From positions 31,695,531-31,759,530 of the forward strand of contig CM026554.1 in assembly GCA_015143295.1 (NCBI GenBank): a stretch of 64,000 nucleotides of DNA, in the 5' to 3' direction. The notes beneath the pieces are model-generated. The model was not told where the DNA came from. It made no database searches and saw nothing but the letters and a program-made list of their open reading frames with translations. This document shows, piece by piece, positions 34,401 through 43,799 of the stretch. Position 1 is the first letter of the stretch. Each line of letters starts with the position of its first letter. The DNA is from Tetracentron sinense (Eukaryota; Streptophyta; Magnoliopsida; Trochodendrales; Trochodendraceae). A program made the position numbers and the translations under genes.

Positions 34401-37400
34401 ATCATTCTAGGAGGCACAGTGACAAAATTCTCCAAATTTTTGAAAAAGTCACGAATTTTAGGTGTGTCGAATTATTCGTGAATTTTGTGAATTATTCCCA
34501 AATTTCACGAATTATTCCTGACTTATTCGTGGATTTCACAATAATTCGTTTAGTTCGACAAAGTAAACTGCTTATTTTGAATATTATATAATCAAATTTT
34601 TTGATATATTTTTATAATAATTATTTCCCCCGCATTGTTCCCAATTTTTTTTGAATTTTTCCGAACTTGACCGTTGCCAAATTATTCCTGAACCCCTACT
34701 TTGTCACTATGCTAGGAGGCATAGGTGTTGCAGCGGCTGCCTCGATAAATAAGGACAATAATTCCTCATGTTATGTGATGTACAAAGAGTAAGTTCCAAC
34801 TTTGGCAGATTTAAGAAATCTTTGACGAATGTAACAATCATCTCATAAGTCAATCACTTGAATTAGAAGCCAAACAAAATTGAAGACTACCCACATAACT
34901 GCATAACCATATTTTGTGAGGGTACAGTTCTACAATATCCTAATTTTAGGACTGTTGCACTGCCACAAAGAATGATTGTTCAGTTAATTTTATTATCTCC
35001 TAAATGAAAATCTTTGTTTACTAAGAGGGAGGGCATAGAGTACTTTTTCATTTTTTTCTCATGTTTTAGTTGTGTAGAGTTCAGACAAGTTCGTTCTTGC
35101 AAAAATACAATATTAATGTCATATAAGAGGAAAACATGCATGTAATCTTAATATTTATAACAGAAAAGAACTGCAGGAAGAATCATCAAATCAAGGAAGT
35201 GAGAAGCTTGAGAGGCCTATAGTGGTAAAAGAACCTTGTGTGCATAGGAAAAGATGATGTAGTTGACTTAAACGAGACCAGAGAATATTGGATATTTATA
35301 TCACTGAAAGAAACATACAACAACTTGCAATATTACCTCTTTGGTTGTCAATATATTTGCACCCTTGATATCCCGATGAATTACACCTTGTTCATGCAGA
35401 TATACCAAGCCTTCTAACACCTACTCATGATAGATAGGAAAAGTAAAATATCAGCCATCAAAACTGAACCCTGAAAACACTGGATAAAACTGCAAGCTCA
35501 TATGCAAACCTGCGCAATGTAAACTGCCACCAATGATTCTGGGAAAGGTCCAAATTTGTTTGGCTTAATAATGTTAGCAAGCGAGCCATTCTCCACATAC
35601 CTATGCGAATGCCATTCACCATATTAGTATTGCTTACAACTTTCAACAGGGAAGTTCAACAATAAAATCTGTTGAAAGTGAGAAATATTGAAGCTTACTT
35701 ACTCGAGAATTATGTGCAGGTGACTCTTTGTCTTTAAGGATCCAAGATATTTCACAATGTTTTTGTGGTTCAAATTCTATGAGAAAAGAATAGTTTAATT
35801 ACACACCAGATATCCACATTGTTTCATAATGTCTACCTCAAGTGTTGTGAATCATCAGATAAACCTAACAATTGTCCAACAATAGCATAGTGGGACAAGT
35901 ACATCACATGCAGAAGGTGGGAGCACCTATTATTTAAAATGCCAAAAAATCAACCCAATCAGATGGCTAGTTAGCTTCAATTGGAGAATTTTTTTTGGAC
36001 CATTGACCATATTCTTACACGAACATATAAATAAATAAGAATAAAAGATAGATGGTTACAAGTAATTTGATCCGAGGAATTTTCAATATAGGAGATCTCC
36101 AAGGTGATATCTACCAGTGTAGTCAAGGCGTCTAGGCAATGCCTAGGGGATTAGGCTTGGCTAGGCGAGGCGCTGCCTAGGCAACGCCCAGGCGATGCCT
36201 AGGCAATAAAAATAATTAAATTATATTTATATATATTAAATATATTTATTTGTAATATTAGTATATACACATTATATAAATAATAGATACATAATTAGTT
36301 TGAAGTTTTCTAACTTTTAAGGTGATTTTGAGTGTTGACTTTGGATGCTGCTTTTAAAGTTTAAATGCACCACCTATATCTAAGATAGTGTTTTAGACTT
36401 TAAAAGAGAGTTTTAAAATAAGGTTTAAGAGTTTAAATGATGGTTTTAAAATAGGGTTTAAAACGGAAAATGTTTAACTTAACGCCACCGCATTCCACTA
36501 TAGAGGAATGTGCGGTCCTCATTGGTCCATGTCCCTCTTATTAACACCCATCAGTTGCGGTTAAGATTCACTCACCCCTAGGGTTAAGCAATCTAACCAT
36601 AGTTTTTGAAAAAAAAATATATTAACCCTAATTTTCTTAAGCTTAACCATAGTTAAAGGGGTATTAAAAGGGACACATGGACACAACATTTGACTACATA
36701 ATCAAATGCGTGGTGGGCTAATCATTACCCCATTTAAAATATGGTTTTAAAGAGGGTTTTAAATGAATTTTTAAAATAGGATTTTAAAGGAGGGTTGAAA
36801 AGAGCGTTTTAAAATAGGTTTTTAGAAGAAATTCTGTATGGACCACCTAGGCAACCGTAGCGCCTAAATGCCTAGGCGGAGTCCAGTGACTTTCGCCCGC
36901 CTAGAGGGGCGCCTAGGCGGTTGAGGCCAAAACGCCTAGGCGATGCCTTGATTACACTGATATCTACTGTAGGGTGGACCCAATCCCCGATGTGCACCAC
37001 ATGTACTGGTATATGCCATTGGTGGACCATCCATGATAGTACCAGAAGGATATATTGGATTTCCTAACAAAGAATATGCAACTAGAGATTTGGAAGCAAA
37101 ATTAATGGTGAAGGAAAATAGCACCTTGAGTAGATCAATCTCTTGCTGAGACATTGAACACATCCACCGGCAGAATATTGCAAAAGAAAAGAATCAAATG
37201 GTGAGACACACTTAGACAGTCAAAAGAAACAAGTATTTTCTATGGATGGTATACTTCAAACAAAAATAGGAAATTTCCCTTACATTTCAGTCCATTATGG
37301 CACTATACCTATGTAATGAATAGATACAAAAATCAAACTAATTCAACAATCCACAAACATGAAGACTTTAATTTGACCAATTCCCTATGAACGTGCTAAT

Positions 37401-38564
37401 GTCCTACACCACACCCATTTTGAAACTGGATAAGCTAATGATATATTTATATCTTTCATTTCTATGGCGTGAATCCTAGTCTTTCTTTTCTTGTTTATTT
37501 TGAAAAAAAAAATCAATATATATAATCAAGCTACCAAATTAGCAAAATCTAAACAGGAGTGGGACTTGGAATAGTATTCAGCTTCGATAATGTCAGACTC
37601 TATGCATGAAAAACTTTATTCTACAAATTCAATTACGAAAATAAACAAACTTGATCGTGGTAACATGTATTTAAAAATCCGATCTGTTGGTTGGTTCCTT
37701 TTATCATAAAGTGCAATCATTTATGCTATGTTTGGTTGATGAGAAAATAAGTGAAAACATGGAAAAGAAAAGAAAATTATAGATTTTTAATACAATTTTT
37801 AGTTGTGTTTTGTTCAATTTTCTTTTCTTTTCCATCTTTTTACTTATTTTCTCGGCAACCAAACATAGGGTTAGTGTTTCTAATTTCCATCCAAAACTTA
37901 GTGTGTTTTGTTTTCTTTTTTCTCTTTTTTTGGATCAATGTCCCAACTGAATGTTGGTTTCCAAGAATGTAAGTCAGAGACGTTTTACCACTTCAAATGA
38001 TTCCCTTTTTTAATAACAGACGAAGTAAGTCGTTCCTCTTTTTCATTCTTCTCACTTAAATCGCTTTAATGATAAGTATAATCGAAACAGAACTTGCAAA
38101 AGCTACCAACTACAAAGAACTCAAAAGAACAATAATATACAAACAAAATTACACCTAATAAAGGAAAGATTGAAGAGATAACTCATAATCAAATTACGAT
38201 TTCTCAGCTTGAATTATAAGAATTCAAAATGAAGACTCAGTAACTGAAACAGGAACCAAACCATGATAATGTTGAGATCCCCTTGGACAATATTCTCCAA
38301 AGAAACTTGTTTAATCGCAACGAAATCTCCATTCTCCAAGTCCAAACCCTTGTATACACGACCGTACGCTCCTTTCCCGATTTCATCTCCAAGCATCTAC
38401 ATCGAATTACCGAGAAACCAAACCTCAGTATAAACTATGATCAACATCAAAACCAGATAAAATCAAGAGATTGAAACAGAGAAAAAGAGAAAATCAATTC
38501 TCACATATTTGTTGTCGAGCGTCTTGGATTTGGCGAAATGCGGAGACGCTGCGTGGCGAGACAT
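28480..38564 (-). CDS. MAP3KE1: MAP3K epsilon-type protein kinase, kinase domain only (10 exons)
   Basis: Exons (5' to 3'): 38564-38505, 38396-38262, 37145-37125, 35776-35703, 35600-35510, 35420-35337, 34166-34065, 29987-29856, 29524-29453, 28590-28480. All introns are GT-AG and phases join to 293 codons without a stop. Exon 1 is [20 protein letters not shown]; residues 21-65 carry [11 protein letters not shown] and VAIKQ (Lys49), then HRDIKGAN (Asp144), DFGVATKL (Asp162), [10 protein letters not shown] (to 189) and SDIWSVGC. The closest known family is plant MAP3K epsilon (Cdc7/Cdc15-like, cell division and pollen). Family members are normally over 1300 residues with armadillo-like repeats; here a TAG follows SGTRR immediately. 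The stop overlaps a good donor (AG/GTAGAT), so the last exon could instead splice onward, but no continuation was found. Intron 7 is 4.1 kb. Confidence 0.93.
28795..29046. repeat. Long foldback hairpin in intron 9 of the kinase gene
   Basis: The left arm (28795-28895, TATTCTCGCCAAAATATTGG...AACATGAAAATT...GAGATCTATTT) is closely matched by the reverse complement of 28950-29046, with a loop of about 55 bases. Arm identity is around 80 percent by eye. It is either a MITE relic or a hairpin transcribed with the intron. Confidence 0.75.
29081..29124. repeat. (TG)n(AT)n microsatellite
   Basis: A GT run followed by an AT run, inside intron 9 of the kinase gene. Confidence 0.95.
30430..31302. mobile_element. 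GAGTCGACTC-word TIR element in intron 7, with a nested MITE
   Basis: Ends are CAATGTTTTAAAACTCGG on the left and CGAGTTTCAAGACATT(A) on the right. Octamers CATTTTAG (30422-30429) and AGTTTTAG (31303-31310) agree at 6 of 8 positions. Both flanks contain many GAGTCGA and CGACTC words, as in the element at 5639-6096, to which it is related. A 228-bp hAT-type MITE sits inside (30903-31130). Boundaries are less certain than for the nested element. Confidence 0.6.
30903..31130. mobile_element. hAT-type MITE, CCTAGGC family (TSD ATTTTATG)
   Basis: A 228-bp element starting CAGTATAGTC and ending GACTACACTG, flanked by a perfect 8-bp duplication ATTTTATG (30895-30902 and 31131-31138). CAG..CTG ends and 8-bp duplications are hAT features. 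Inside, both subterminal regions are packed with GCCTAGGC and TAGGCG words. It is the same family as 36115-36959. Confidence 0.92.
31676..32252. repeat. Word-rich element with two GGCAAGGTTAGGGC blocks
   Basis: GGCAAGGTTAG..GCCTAGTCAATCCAGG occurs at 31692 and again at 32118, 426 bases apart, on either side of an AT-rich centre. The outer ends both start CAAGGG when read inward on opposite strands, hAT-like, but flanking octamers do not match. CTGCC repeats at 32088-32110 and TAACCC words at 31830-31850 belong to it and are not telomeric. Confidence 0.6.
32711..33425. mobile_element. Tourist-like MITE enclosing a (CCA)n array (TSD TAA)
   Basis: The ends read GGCCCCGTTTGGTTGCACTT and, from the other side, GGGGCCCTTTGGATACACTT. 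TAA flanks both sides (32708-32710, 33426-33428). TTTTGTTTTT-rich arms pair. The element is swollen to 715 bp by the CCA array. It lies in intron 7 of the kinase gene. Confidence 0.8.
32888..33262 (+). repeat. (CCA)n / (CCACCACC) microsatellite array
   Basis: About 375 bases of CCA, CAC and ACCACAACC repeats. Long open frames across it on both strands (Pro/His/Thr or Gly/Val only) are produced by the repeat and do not represent proteins. Confidence 0.95.
34415..34711. mobile_element. hAT-type MITE, GAATTATTC family (TSD CTAGGAGG)
   Basis: A 297-bp element with ends CACAGTGACAAA and TTTGTCACTATG, flanked by a perfect octamer CTAGGAGG (34407-34414 and 34712-34719). The subterminal regions contain many AATTATTCGTGAATT words. 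It lies in intron 6 of the kinase gene. Confidence 0.92.
36115..36959. mobile_element. hAT-type MITE, CCTAGGC family, long copy (TSD ATATCTAC)
   Basis: An 845-bp element beginning CAGTGTAGTCAAGGCG and ending GCCTTGATTACACTG, flanked by a perfect 8-bp ATATCTAC (36107-36114 and 36960-36967). Both subterminal zones hold dense GCCTAGGCG words. The middle is AT-rich and contains a nested foldback element (36464-36732). No transposase frame. It lies in intron 3 of the kinase gene. Confidence 0.93.
36464..36732. mobile_element. Nested foldback element (TCCATGTCCCT..GGTTAAG family)
   Basis: Inverted arms: TCCATGTCCCTCTTATTAAC...GGTTAAG on the left and, on the other strand, TCCATGTGTCCCTTTTAATA...GGTTAAG. 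The outer parts pair as CACCGCATT with CACGCATTT. Related sequence lies at 38918-39060 and 58396-58743. Exact edges and target duplication were not resolved. Confidence 0.65.
37724..37870. mobile_element. Tourist-like MITE (TSD TTA)
   Basis: A 147-bp element with inverted ends CTATGTTTGGTTGATGAGAA and CCTATGTTTGGTTGCCGAGA (other strand), arms GAAAATAAGTGAAA / TTTTACTTATTTTC, and TTA on both sides (37721-37723, 37871-37873). It lies in intron 2 of the kinase gene. Confidence 0.82.
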
Positions 38565-38840
38565 TTCTGGCCTGGAATCAAACCCTAGAATTTCCACATT
38601 ATCAGACTGAGACAGTTCTAACTGAATGAGATATCGCCGGAAAAGGTCGGATTCCGGTGAAGATGACCGGAGGTCGAATATGTAGAAGAAGAACCCCAAA
38701 CGCCACAATTGGTGTTGGTATCGGAGAACCAGCCAACGCTTGCCTGTAATGAAGTTGCACCTTCGTTTCATTGAGGGCATTTCGGTCATTTTACTATTAT
38801 ACGTATAAGCACAGTTACTTTTGGTGTAAAGGGCCACACA
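38565..38840 (-). promoter_or_regulatory. 5' leader and likely promoter of the kinase gene
   Basis: The start [20 protein letters not shown] was chosen because it aligns with family N-termini. The frame stays open for 91 further codons upstream to an ATG at 38837, with other in-frame ATGs between. TATACGTATAATAG at about 38797-38810 (minus strand) is a TATA-like sequence. A leader of some 200 bases is inferred. Confidence 0.4.
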
Positions 38841-38917
38841 TTTATCGGAAGGCCAGCTTTTAACAAGCTGGCATTCCTTAACTATTCATGAGTCATGACT
38901 ATTATCTCTCGGGGGGA

Positions 38918-39060
38918 AATGCTTAACTTACCGCGGCATTAGATAGTCTATTGTACGGCCATCATTGGTCCATACTCCTTTTTATCACACATTAACTATA
39001 GTTAAGTTTCACTCACTTTTAAGGTTAAGCAATCTAACATTAGTTTTTTTTTTTTTTTTT
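38918..39060. repeat. Fragment of the GGTTAAG foldback family
   Basis: ATGCTTAACTTACCGCGGCA followed by TTGGTCCATACTCC, TAACTATAGTTAAG and AAGGTTAAGCAATCTAAC matches the left half of 36464-36732. It ends in a T-run at the start of the tandem duplication, so the right half is missing. Confidence 0.6.
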
Positions 39061-39212
39061 AAAAAGATACTGTTATAATTTCTTCTCATACACCAATATT
39101 TAAAGATCTGAATTTTATTTCAAGAACCCCTATGTCTATGCGCACCCAAATCCCTGAAGCTTCTTCCCCAAACCTGGTTGGGATATCTCATTCTCTAGTT
39201 TTTAGGAATTTG

Positions 39213-39409
39213 TCTAGGGATACTGCCAAAGTATACTCCCAAACATATTCTCAAATCCTAACCATTTATCTTAATTATTAAACGGCTAGGATTAGTGCTG
39301 ATGTGGCATTAGAAAAGACAAAATAAGCTAACTCGAATCCTGGCCCTTAGTGATTGGTTATTAACAGCCGGATAGGAAAATGGAGTATATTCGGGAGTAC
39401 CTATATAGA
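39213..39409. mobile_element. Small TIR element, duplicated copy 1
   Basis: TCTAGGGATACTGCCAAAGT and TCTATATAGGTACTCCCGAA (other strand) form imperfect inverted ends, and ATCCTAACC / GGATAGG arms pair inside. The matching copy lies at 43598-43784. Confidence 0.55.
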
Positions 39410-39429
39410 CCGACTCAGTTTTTAGGTCA

Positions 39430-39990
39430 TAGTTGGCTAATCAGCATCTAGTGCATACACCTCAAATCACCTCTTGGTCCTTCCAAGTTTTTTGCACGAA
39501 GCGTTTCATCACCTGAAATGCGGAATTTGTTGCTTCAGAACAAAACTTCCCAAAGCATTTGCCCACTACTTCGTTTCCTTTGGACCATTCACCAAGCAAA
39601 TGATCATAAACATGTAGTTCATAAGACGTTTTTGACCATTCACCAAGCTAATGCATCTTATGATCAGGACGTTTATTTGGTACCCACCTTGAATATGCAA
39701 TGCATGTAACTCCACTTTCAAAAGCATACTTCTCTTTCTCTGGTGTACCAATCTTTGGTTCAGAGATATCACAATAGGGGGATATATAAGGAATATCTCT
39801 AAACTTGCAAAACCTTCTCATTTCACTTAGGTACAGACAATTTGGTAGTTTTAGTCTGTTGAACTTGGGAGGTCTATCTATGATCATATTTTTCTCGATA
39901 TATCACTCTAGCTCAATTCTCTTATTCACTAGTCTCAGAAGTGTAAACTGTCGAGATCTCAATGGGTTAATTCTAGGACAGGGCCTCTTT
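39430..39990 (-). pseudogene. Unidentified coding-like segment, copy 1
   Basis: The minus strand has MIIDRPPKFNRLKLPNCLYL at 39887, reading on to GVTCIAYSR just before CAAG/GTGGGT, a possible splice donor. A second open piece, YDHLLGEWSKGNEVVGKCFG with SEATNSAFQVMK, follows at about 39610-39480. The same peptides occur in copy 2, with substitutions. An in-frame TGA precedes the first Met in both copies. I do not recognise the protein; it may be a piece of a host gene next to, or captured by, the gypsy element. Confidence 0.4.
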
Positions 39991-40012
39991 CAGTAATAAT
40001 AGAAAAAAAAAA

Positions 40013-40416
40013 TGTAGTTGCATGCGCTAGTAGATTTAGTTGACCCTTGGGTCATTACATATATTATATATATGGGATTAACTATGATAAGAACACAATT
40101 TTGAAAGAAGAAAGAACAAGAAAAAACAAGCAAGAACAATGATTCCTTCTTCCACGAAAGAGACCTCTTTGCGTTTTCACGTCTAAATAATAGAATTTTA
40201 TTCATTGATTTTCCAAAACAGAGTTACAACCCCTTTTATTCACTTGCCTTGTCAAACCCCTAAAGACTCGGTAGCTAGACTCCTAAAACAGAAACTTCAA
40301 CTAAATAAAAACACCAAAAACAGAAACATAATAGAAAAAAAAACAAAACAATAACTAAACTACCCCATACTACCCCTAAAGATGTGCATTCCACTTGTTA
40401 AATTACGCACGTAACA
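40013..40416 (-). repeat. Gypsy 3' LTR, copy 1
   Basis: Read on the minus strand it begins TGTTACGTGCGTAATTTAAC directly after the purine-rich GAGGGCGGGAA and ends near GCATGCAACTACA. The length of about 404 bases suits a small-LTR chromovirus. Copy 2 is at 44396-44784. The inner edge is approximate. Confidence 0.7.
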
Positions 40417-40594
40417 TTCCCGCCCTCATGGGGTCAACCTTGCCCTCAAGGTTGGAAGTGCGAAAACTTCTCTTGCAACTTTGGCCATTCTTCCCAAGTG
40501 GCATCAGCTGGATCCATATTTTCCCATTGCACTAGAACCTCGGTTACAGCACGGTTTCTTTTATTAACCACTCGACTATCCAATAGAGCAGCAA
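40417..40594 (-). pseudogene. Gypsy integrase C-terminal chromodomain-like end, copy 1
   Basis: The minus strand gives a VLVQWENMDPADATWEEWPK run ending FSHFQP and a stop, the normal C-terminus of a chromovirus polyprotein. It keeps the Trp codon in EEWP that is a stop in copy 2. It is cut off at the tandem duplication breakpoint. The GCATCAGCTG here (about 40502-40511) is the empty form of the solo LTR insertion site. Confidence 0.8.
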
Positions 40595-40795
40595 TCTAAC
40601 ATTAGTTTTTAAAAGAAAAAAAAAAGTGATGTTAGGAGCACCCTTATAATTTCTTCTCATACACCAATATTTAAAGATCTGAATTTTATTTCAAGAACCC
40701 CTATGTCTATGCGCACCCAAATCCCTGAAGCTTCTTCCCCAAACCTAGTTGGGATATCTCTTTTTTTTTTTTTTAGTTAGAAGATGATATGGCAT

Positions 40796-41442
40796 TCAAG
40801 ACGGGAAAAATGGGTTACATATCACCTGGAGAGCCCTTGGAGGGGGAATAACCCAATGGGATACAAGAGGCGGCTCAGAGATGTTTCTAATGGTCCTATT
40901 TAGTGCTTGATACGCTACAATATGAGCTGCCTCGTTTCCTTTACGGTTAATATGATGATACTCCACTGAGCTGTTAGAATGTAATAATCTCTTAATATCT
41001 TCCATAATTGGGTATTTCTCCCAGTGAGGGAGGGGGGACAGCCCCGATAGGTGGTCCAGGAGTTCTTTGGAGTCTGATTCAAAACCACTTGGTTCCAATT
41101 ATGATGGTGTGCCAGTCTTAAGCCTAGACGAATAGCCTCAGCTTCTACCACTCCGCTAGATACTCCACTAAGGGGTTTGCCAATTGAATACAAGACTTTT
41201 CCAGTATGATCTCTCGCAACTGCACCCGCCCCAGCTGCAAGACCTGAAACCAGGGATGCTCCATCTACATTTATCTTCACCCACCCTGGTTCTGGAGCTA
41301 TCCAAGGATAATTTCGTTGAGTATTCGGGTGAGCAAGATTAAGACCCCGAGAAGATTCGAAGAAGTGCCAGTACTCATTACTCTTTCGATCTGCAGCTAG
41401 AAGAGCTGGCCTAGGGTCCAAAGCGATCCCATTAAATACCAC
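40796..41442 (-). pseudogene. LINE B RNase H domain
   Basis: The minus strand reads GWVKINVDGASLVSGLAAGA, with the first catalytic Asp, then ARDHTGKVLYSIGKPLSGVS and VEAEAIRLGLRLAHH with the catalytic Glu. After a shift near 41100 it continues with FESDSKELLDHLSG (catalytic Asp) and HINRKGNEAAHIVAYQALN. This is the extra RNase H that follows RT in many plant LINEs. One frameshift splits it. Confidence 0.88.
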
Positions 41443-41994
41443 TTAATTTCTATGATTCCAGATTGCCCATAGAGTACAGCATAGGCGAACTGCAAGAGAG
41501 TTGCACCCCTTAAGAAAGTCTGGGTGTTTGGTCCATCTGATCCACCAATCTTTGAAGGAGAGGGCCTGCTGGCTGGCATTTGTGATGGAGAGGGACGATC
41601 CAAACCATATATTTCTAGAGCACGGGCAATTAAGAAAGAGGTGCTCAAGGGTTTCCTCTGCCTGTTGACATAGAGGGCACTCCACTGGAAGAGGGATGTT
41701 TTTTTTTCAGAGGTTTGCTGCAACCGCGAGGGTGTTCTTGCACGCACGCCACATGAAAAGTTGTATTTTAGGTGGTACTGGGATTCGCCACAGGCTGGAC
41801 CAACTGAAGTCTTGGTTTGAACAATTTGAGGCAATGGACAAAGCCTTAGAAGATTCGGTGATCGAGTAGGCGAGCTGCGAGGCCGAACTAACTTTGAAGC
41901 AGCCACTCTTAGTATAGTGCCAGAGAAGTTTATCGGGGGCCGAAAGAGAGCTGATAGAGATTTTGCTAATCGCCTGAACTGATTCCACAGTCAA
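41443..41994 (-). pseudogene. LINE B zinc-binding reverse transcriptase domain (zf-RVT)
   Basis: DKLLWHYTKSGCFKVSSASQ is followed by LWRIPVPPKIQLFMWRACKN and, after a shift near 41700, MECPLCQQAEETLEHLFLNC and PCSRNIWF, giving the C-x2-C..H..C pattern of zf-RVT. It matches the family closely but lies in two frames. Confidence 0.88.
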
Positions 41995-42002
41995 GAAGTT
42001 AG

Positions 42003-43026
42003 CTAGTCCTTAGAGATCCCAGCTATGATCAGAGCTCCCCGAACTAAGCGAATCCCACTGATGACATGAGTATTAATCGCTTGGTTCAATGAGAGGGATA
42101 GGGCTTCCATGCATATGAGAAATAGATAGGGGGATAGGGGATCCCCCTGTCTCAGACCCCTTGAAGGATTTCTGAGCCCTTTTGCCTCACCATTCAGCAT
42201 CACCGTATAGGAAGCCGAAGTAAAGCATTGAGTGATTAAGTGAATCCACTTTTCGTTGAACCCCAGTCTTCGCATCATGGTGAAGAGGAATGGCCATTCA
42301 ACTCTATCATAAGCCTTGCTCATATTGAGCTTGATGGTCATTTGTAGTTGACCTCCCTTTCTTCTCTTTTTTAGATGGTGGGTGATTTCATGGGCGATAA
42401 CAATGTTATCAGAGATTTTTCTGCCTTGAATGAATGTGGATTGAGCTTGGTCGAGAATGCTACCCATACACAAACGAAGGCGGCTGGCTAGAATTTTAGA
42501 TATCACTTTGTATGTATGTTGCACAAGCTGATAGGGCGAAGTTGAGACATCTCTTCAGGATGGGCTACTTTAGGGATCAGTACTAAATGTGTGAAATTTA
42601 ATTGTTATAGCATACATCCCTCTTGGAAAAAACTAGACACTGCTCTACATAGTTCGTCACCCACAGTCGCCCTATGTGTCTGATAGAAGAGGCTAGGCAT
42701 ATTGTCCGGTCTCGGGGCCTTGAGGGGCCAAATTTGAAAACCGCCTGTATAATCTCCTCCACCGAAACAGCGGCACATAGGTTAGCATTCATCGCTTTGG
42801 TTACTTTGGGTTGGACGTAGGATAGCGCCTCTGAAATTCTTGTGGGGTTAGAAGAAGAGTAAACTCCAGAGAAATAATGCAAAACATGTTCCTCTACCTC
42901 TTGTGCATCGTGGATCCAATGGCCTCCTTGACCCTTTAAGGCAAGAATGCGGTTTCGTTGACGCCTTTGTATTGCTGAAGTATGAAAAAAGCGAGTATTT
43001 TTATCCCTCAAGGCGAGCCAGTCCAC
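42003..43026 (-). pseudogene. LINE B reverse transcriptase with FADD segment deleted
   Basis: 42598-43026 holds DKNTRFFHTSAIQRRQRNRI, and 42003-42524 holds YKVISKILASRLRLCMGSIL, FIQGRKISDNIVIAHEI, KLNMSKAYDRVEWPF (motif A) and NPSRGLRQGDPLSPYLF (motif B). The frame then reads SGIRLVRGALII and passes directly into sequence just before the zinc-binding domain. The motif C box (FADD) and roughly the next few hundred residues are absent, so the copy has lost its catalytic centre by deletion. Confidence 0.9.
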
Positions 43027-43570
43027 TCAAGCCTTTTGCCTCCAAAACGTCTCTTCCTGAGACTGCATCACATCTAAATCAATGAAGAGAGCTTGCTGGG
43101 CTTCAACCGTAGAGAGATCCTGTTCGTGGGCCTGAAGCGCAGCAATTTGATGTTTCAGGTGCTGAATTCGCTCTGTGAGCCTTCCAAAAGTTTGTTTATT
43201 CCACTTGATTAAGTCTTCTCGGCAATGACGAATTCTCTGAGTAAGTTGTGCCATCTGTGATCCCCAACAACGCTTTTCCCAAGCCACTCAGATAATAGCC
43301 TTGCAATCTGAGTGTGACTCCCACATTTGCTCATAACGAAACAGTTTTTGATATCTTCATTTACAGGTATTCTCTCCAATAAGAAGGGGGGAGTGATCCA
43401 ACCCGATCTCTGGTACGACTGTAACCACCTCATGGGGAAATAGAGTACACCAATTAGAATTGGCTAAAGCTCGATCTAGGCGAGCTGCAATGAAACCGGG
43501 TTTTGCTCTTTTGTTTGACCAAGTAAATGCAGGGCCTTGGAAGCCTAGATCCAGAAGATTAGCCTCAGAA
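43027..43570 (-). pseudogene. LINE B endonuclease C-terminus and linker
   Basis: The minus strand gives LLDLGFQGPAFTWSNKRAKP and ARLDRALANSNW with LDHSPLL from the end of the EEP endonuclease, then the charged linker LIKWNKQTFGRLTERIQHLK. The N-terminal half of the endonuclease is missing because the element is truncated at 43570. Confidence 0.8.
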
Positions 43571-43597
43571 ACCTCATTCTCTAGTTTTTAGGAATTA

Positions 43598-43784
43598 GTC
43601 TAAGGATACTCCCAAAGTATACCCCAAATATACTCCCAAATCCTAACCGTTATTAAACGGTTAGGATTAGTGCTGATGTGGCATTAGAAAAGACAAAATA
43701 AGCCAACTCGAATCCTGGCCTTTAGTGGTTGGTTATAAACGGCCGGTTAGGATAAGGGAGTATATTCGGGAGTACCTATATAGA
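43598..43784. mobile_element. Small TIR element, duplicated copy 2
   Basis: Matches 39213-39409; inverted ends TCTAAGGATACTCCCAAAGT and TCTATATAGGTACTCCCGAA (other strand) with AACCGTTATTAAACGGTTAG in the middle. Confidence 0.55.
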
Positions 43785-43799
43785 TCAACTCAGTTTTTA

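Larger units (their letters stand above)
39024..40594. repeat. Tandem duplication, copy 1
   Basis: The roughly 1.57-kb unit runs from AGCAATCTAACATTAG to the same word at 40590. It contains a small MITE, an unidentified coding-like segment, a gypsy LTR and the gypsy chromodomain end. Copy 2 begins at 40595 and matches throughout once two insertions are removed. The breakpoint has the microhomology AGCAATCTAAC. Confidence 0.85.
40761..43570 (-). mobile_element. LINE B: 5'-truncated L1-like element
   Basis: It starts with a T-run at 40761-40774, the poly(A) tail read from the other strand, and carries on the minus strand an RNase H domain, a zinc-binding domain, a shortened RT and the end of an endonuclease. 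The endonuclease is cut at 43570, typical of incomplete reverse transcription. It splits copy 2 of the tandem duplication at GGATATCTC/ATTCTCTAG; copy 1 shows the unsplit sequence. Only CTC is shared by the two flanks. Confidence 0.88.
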
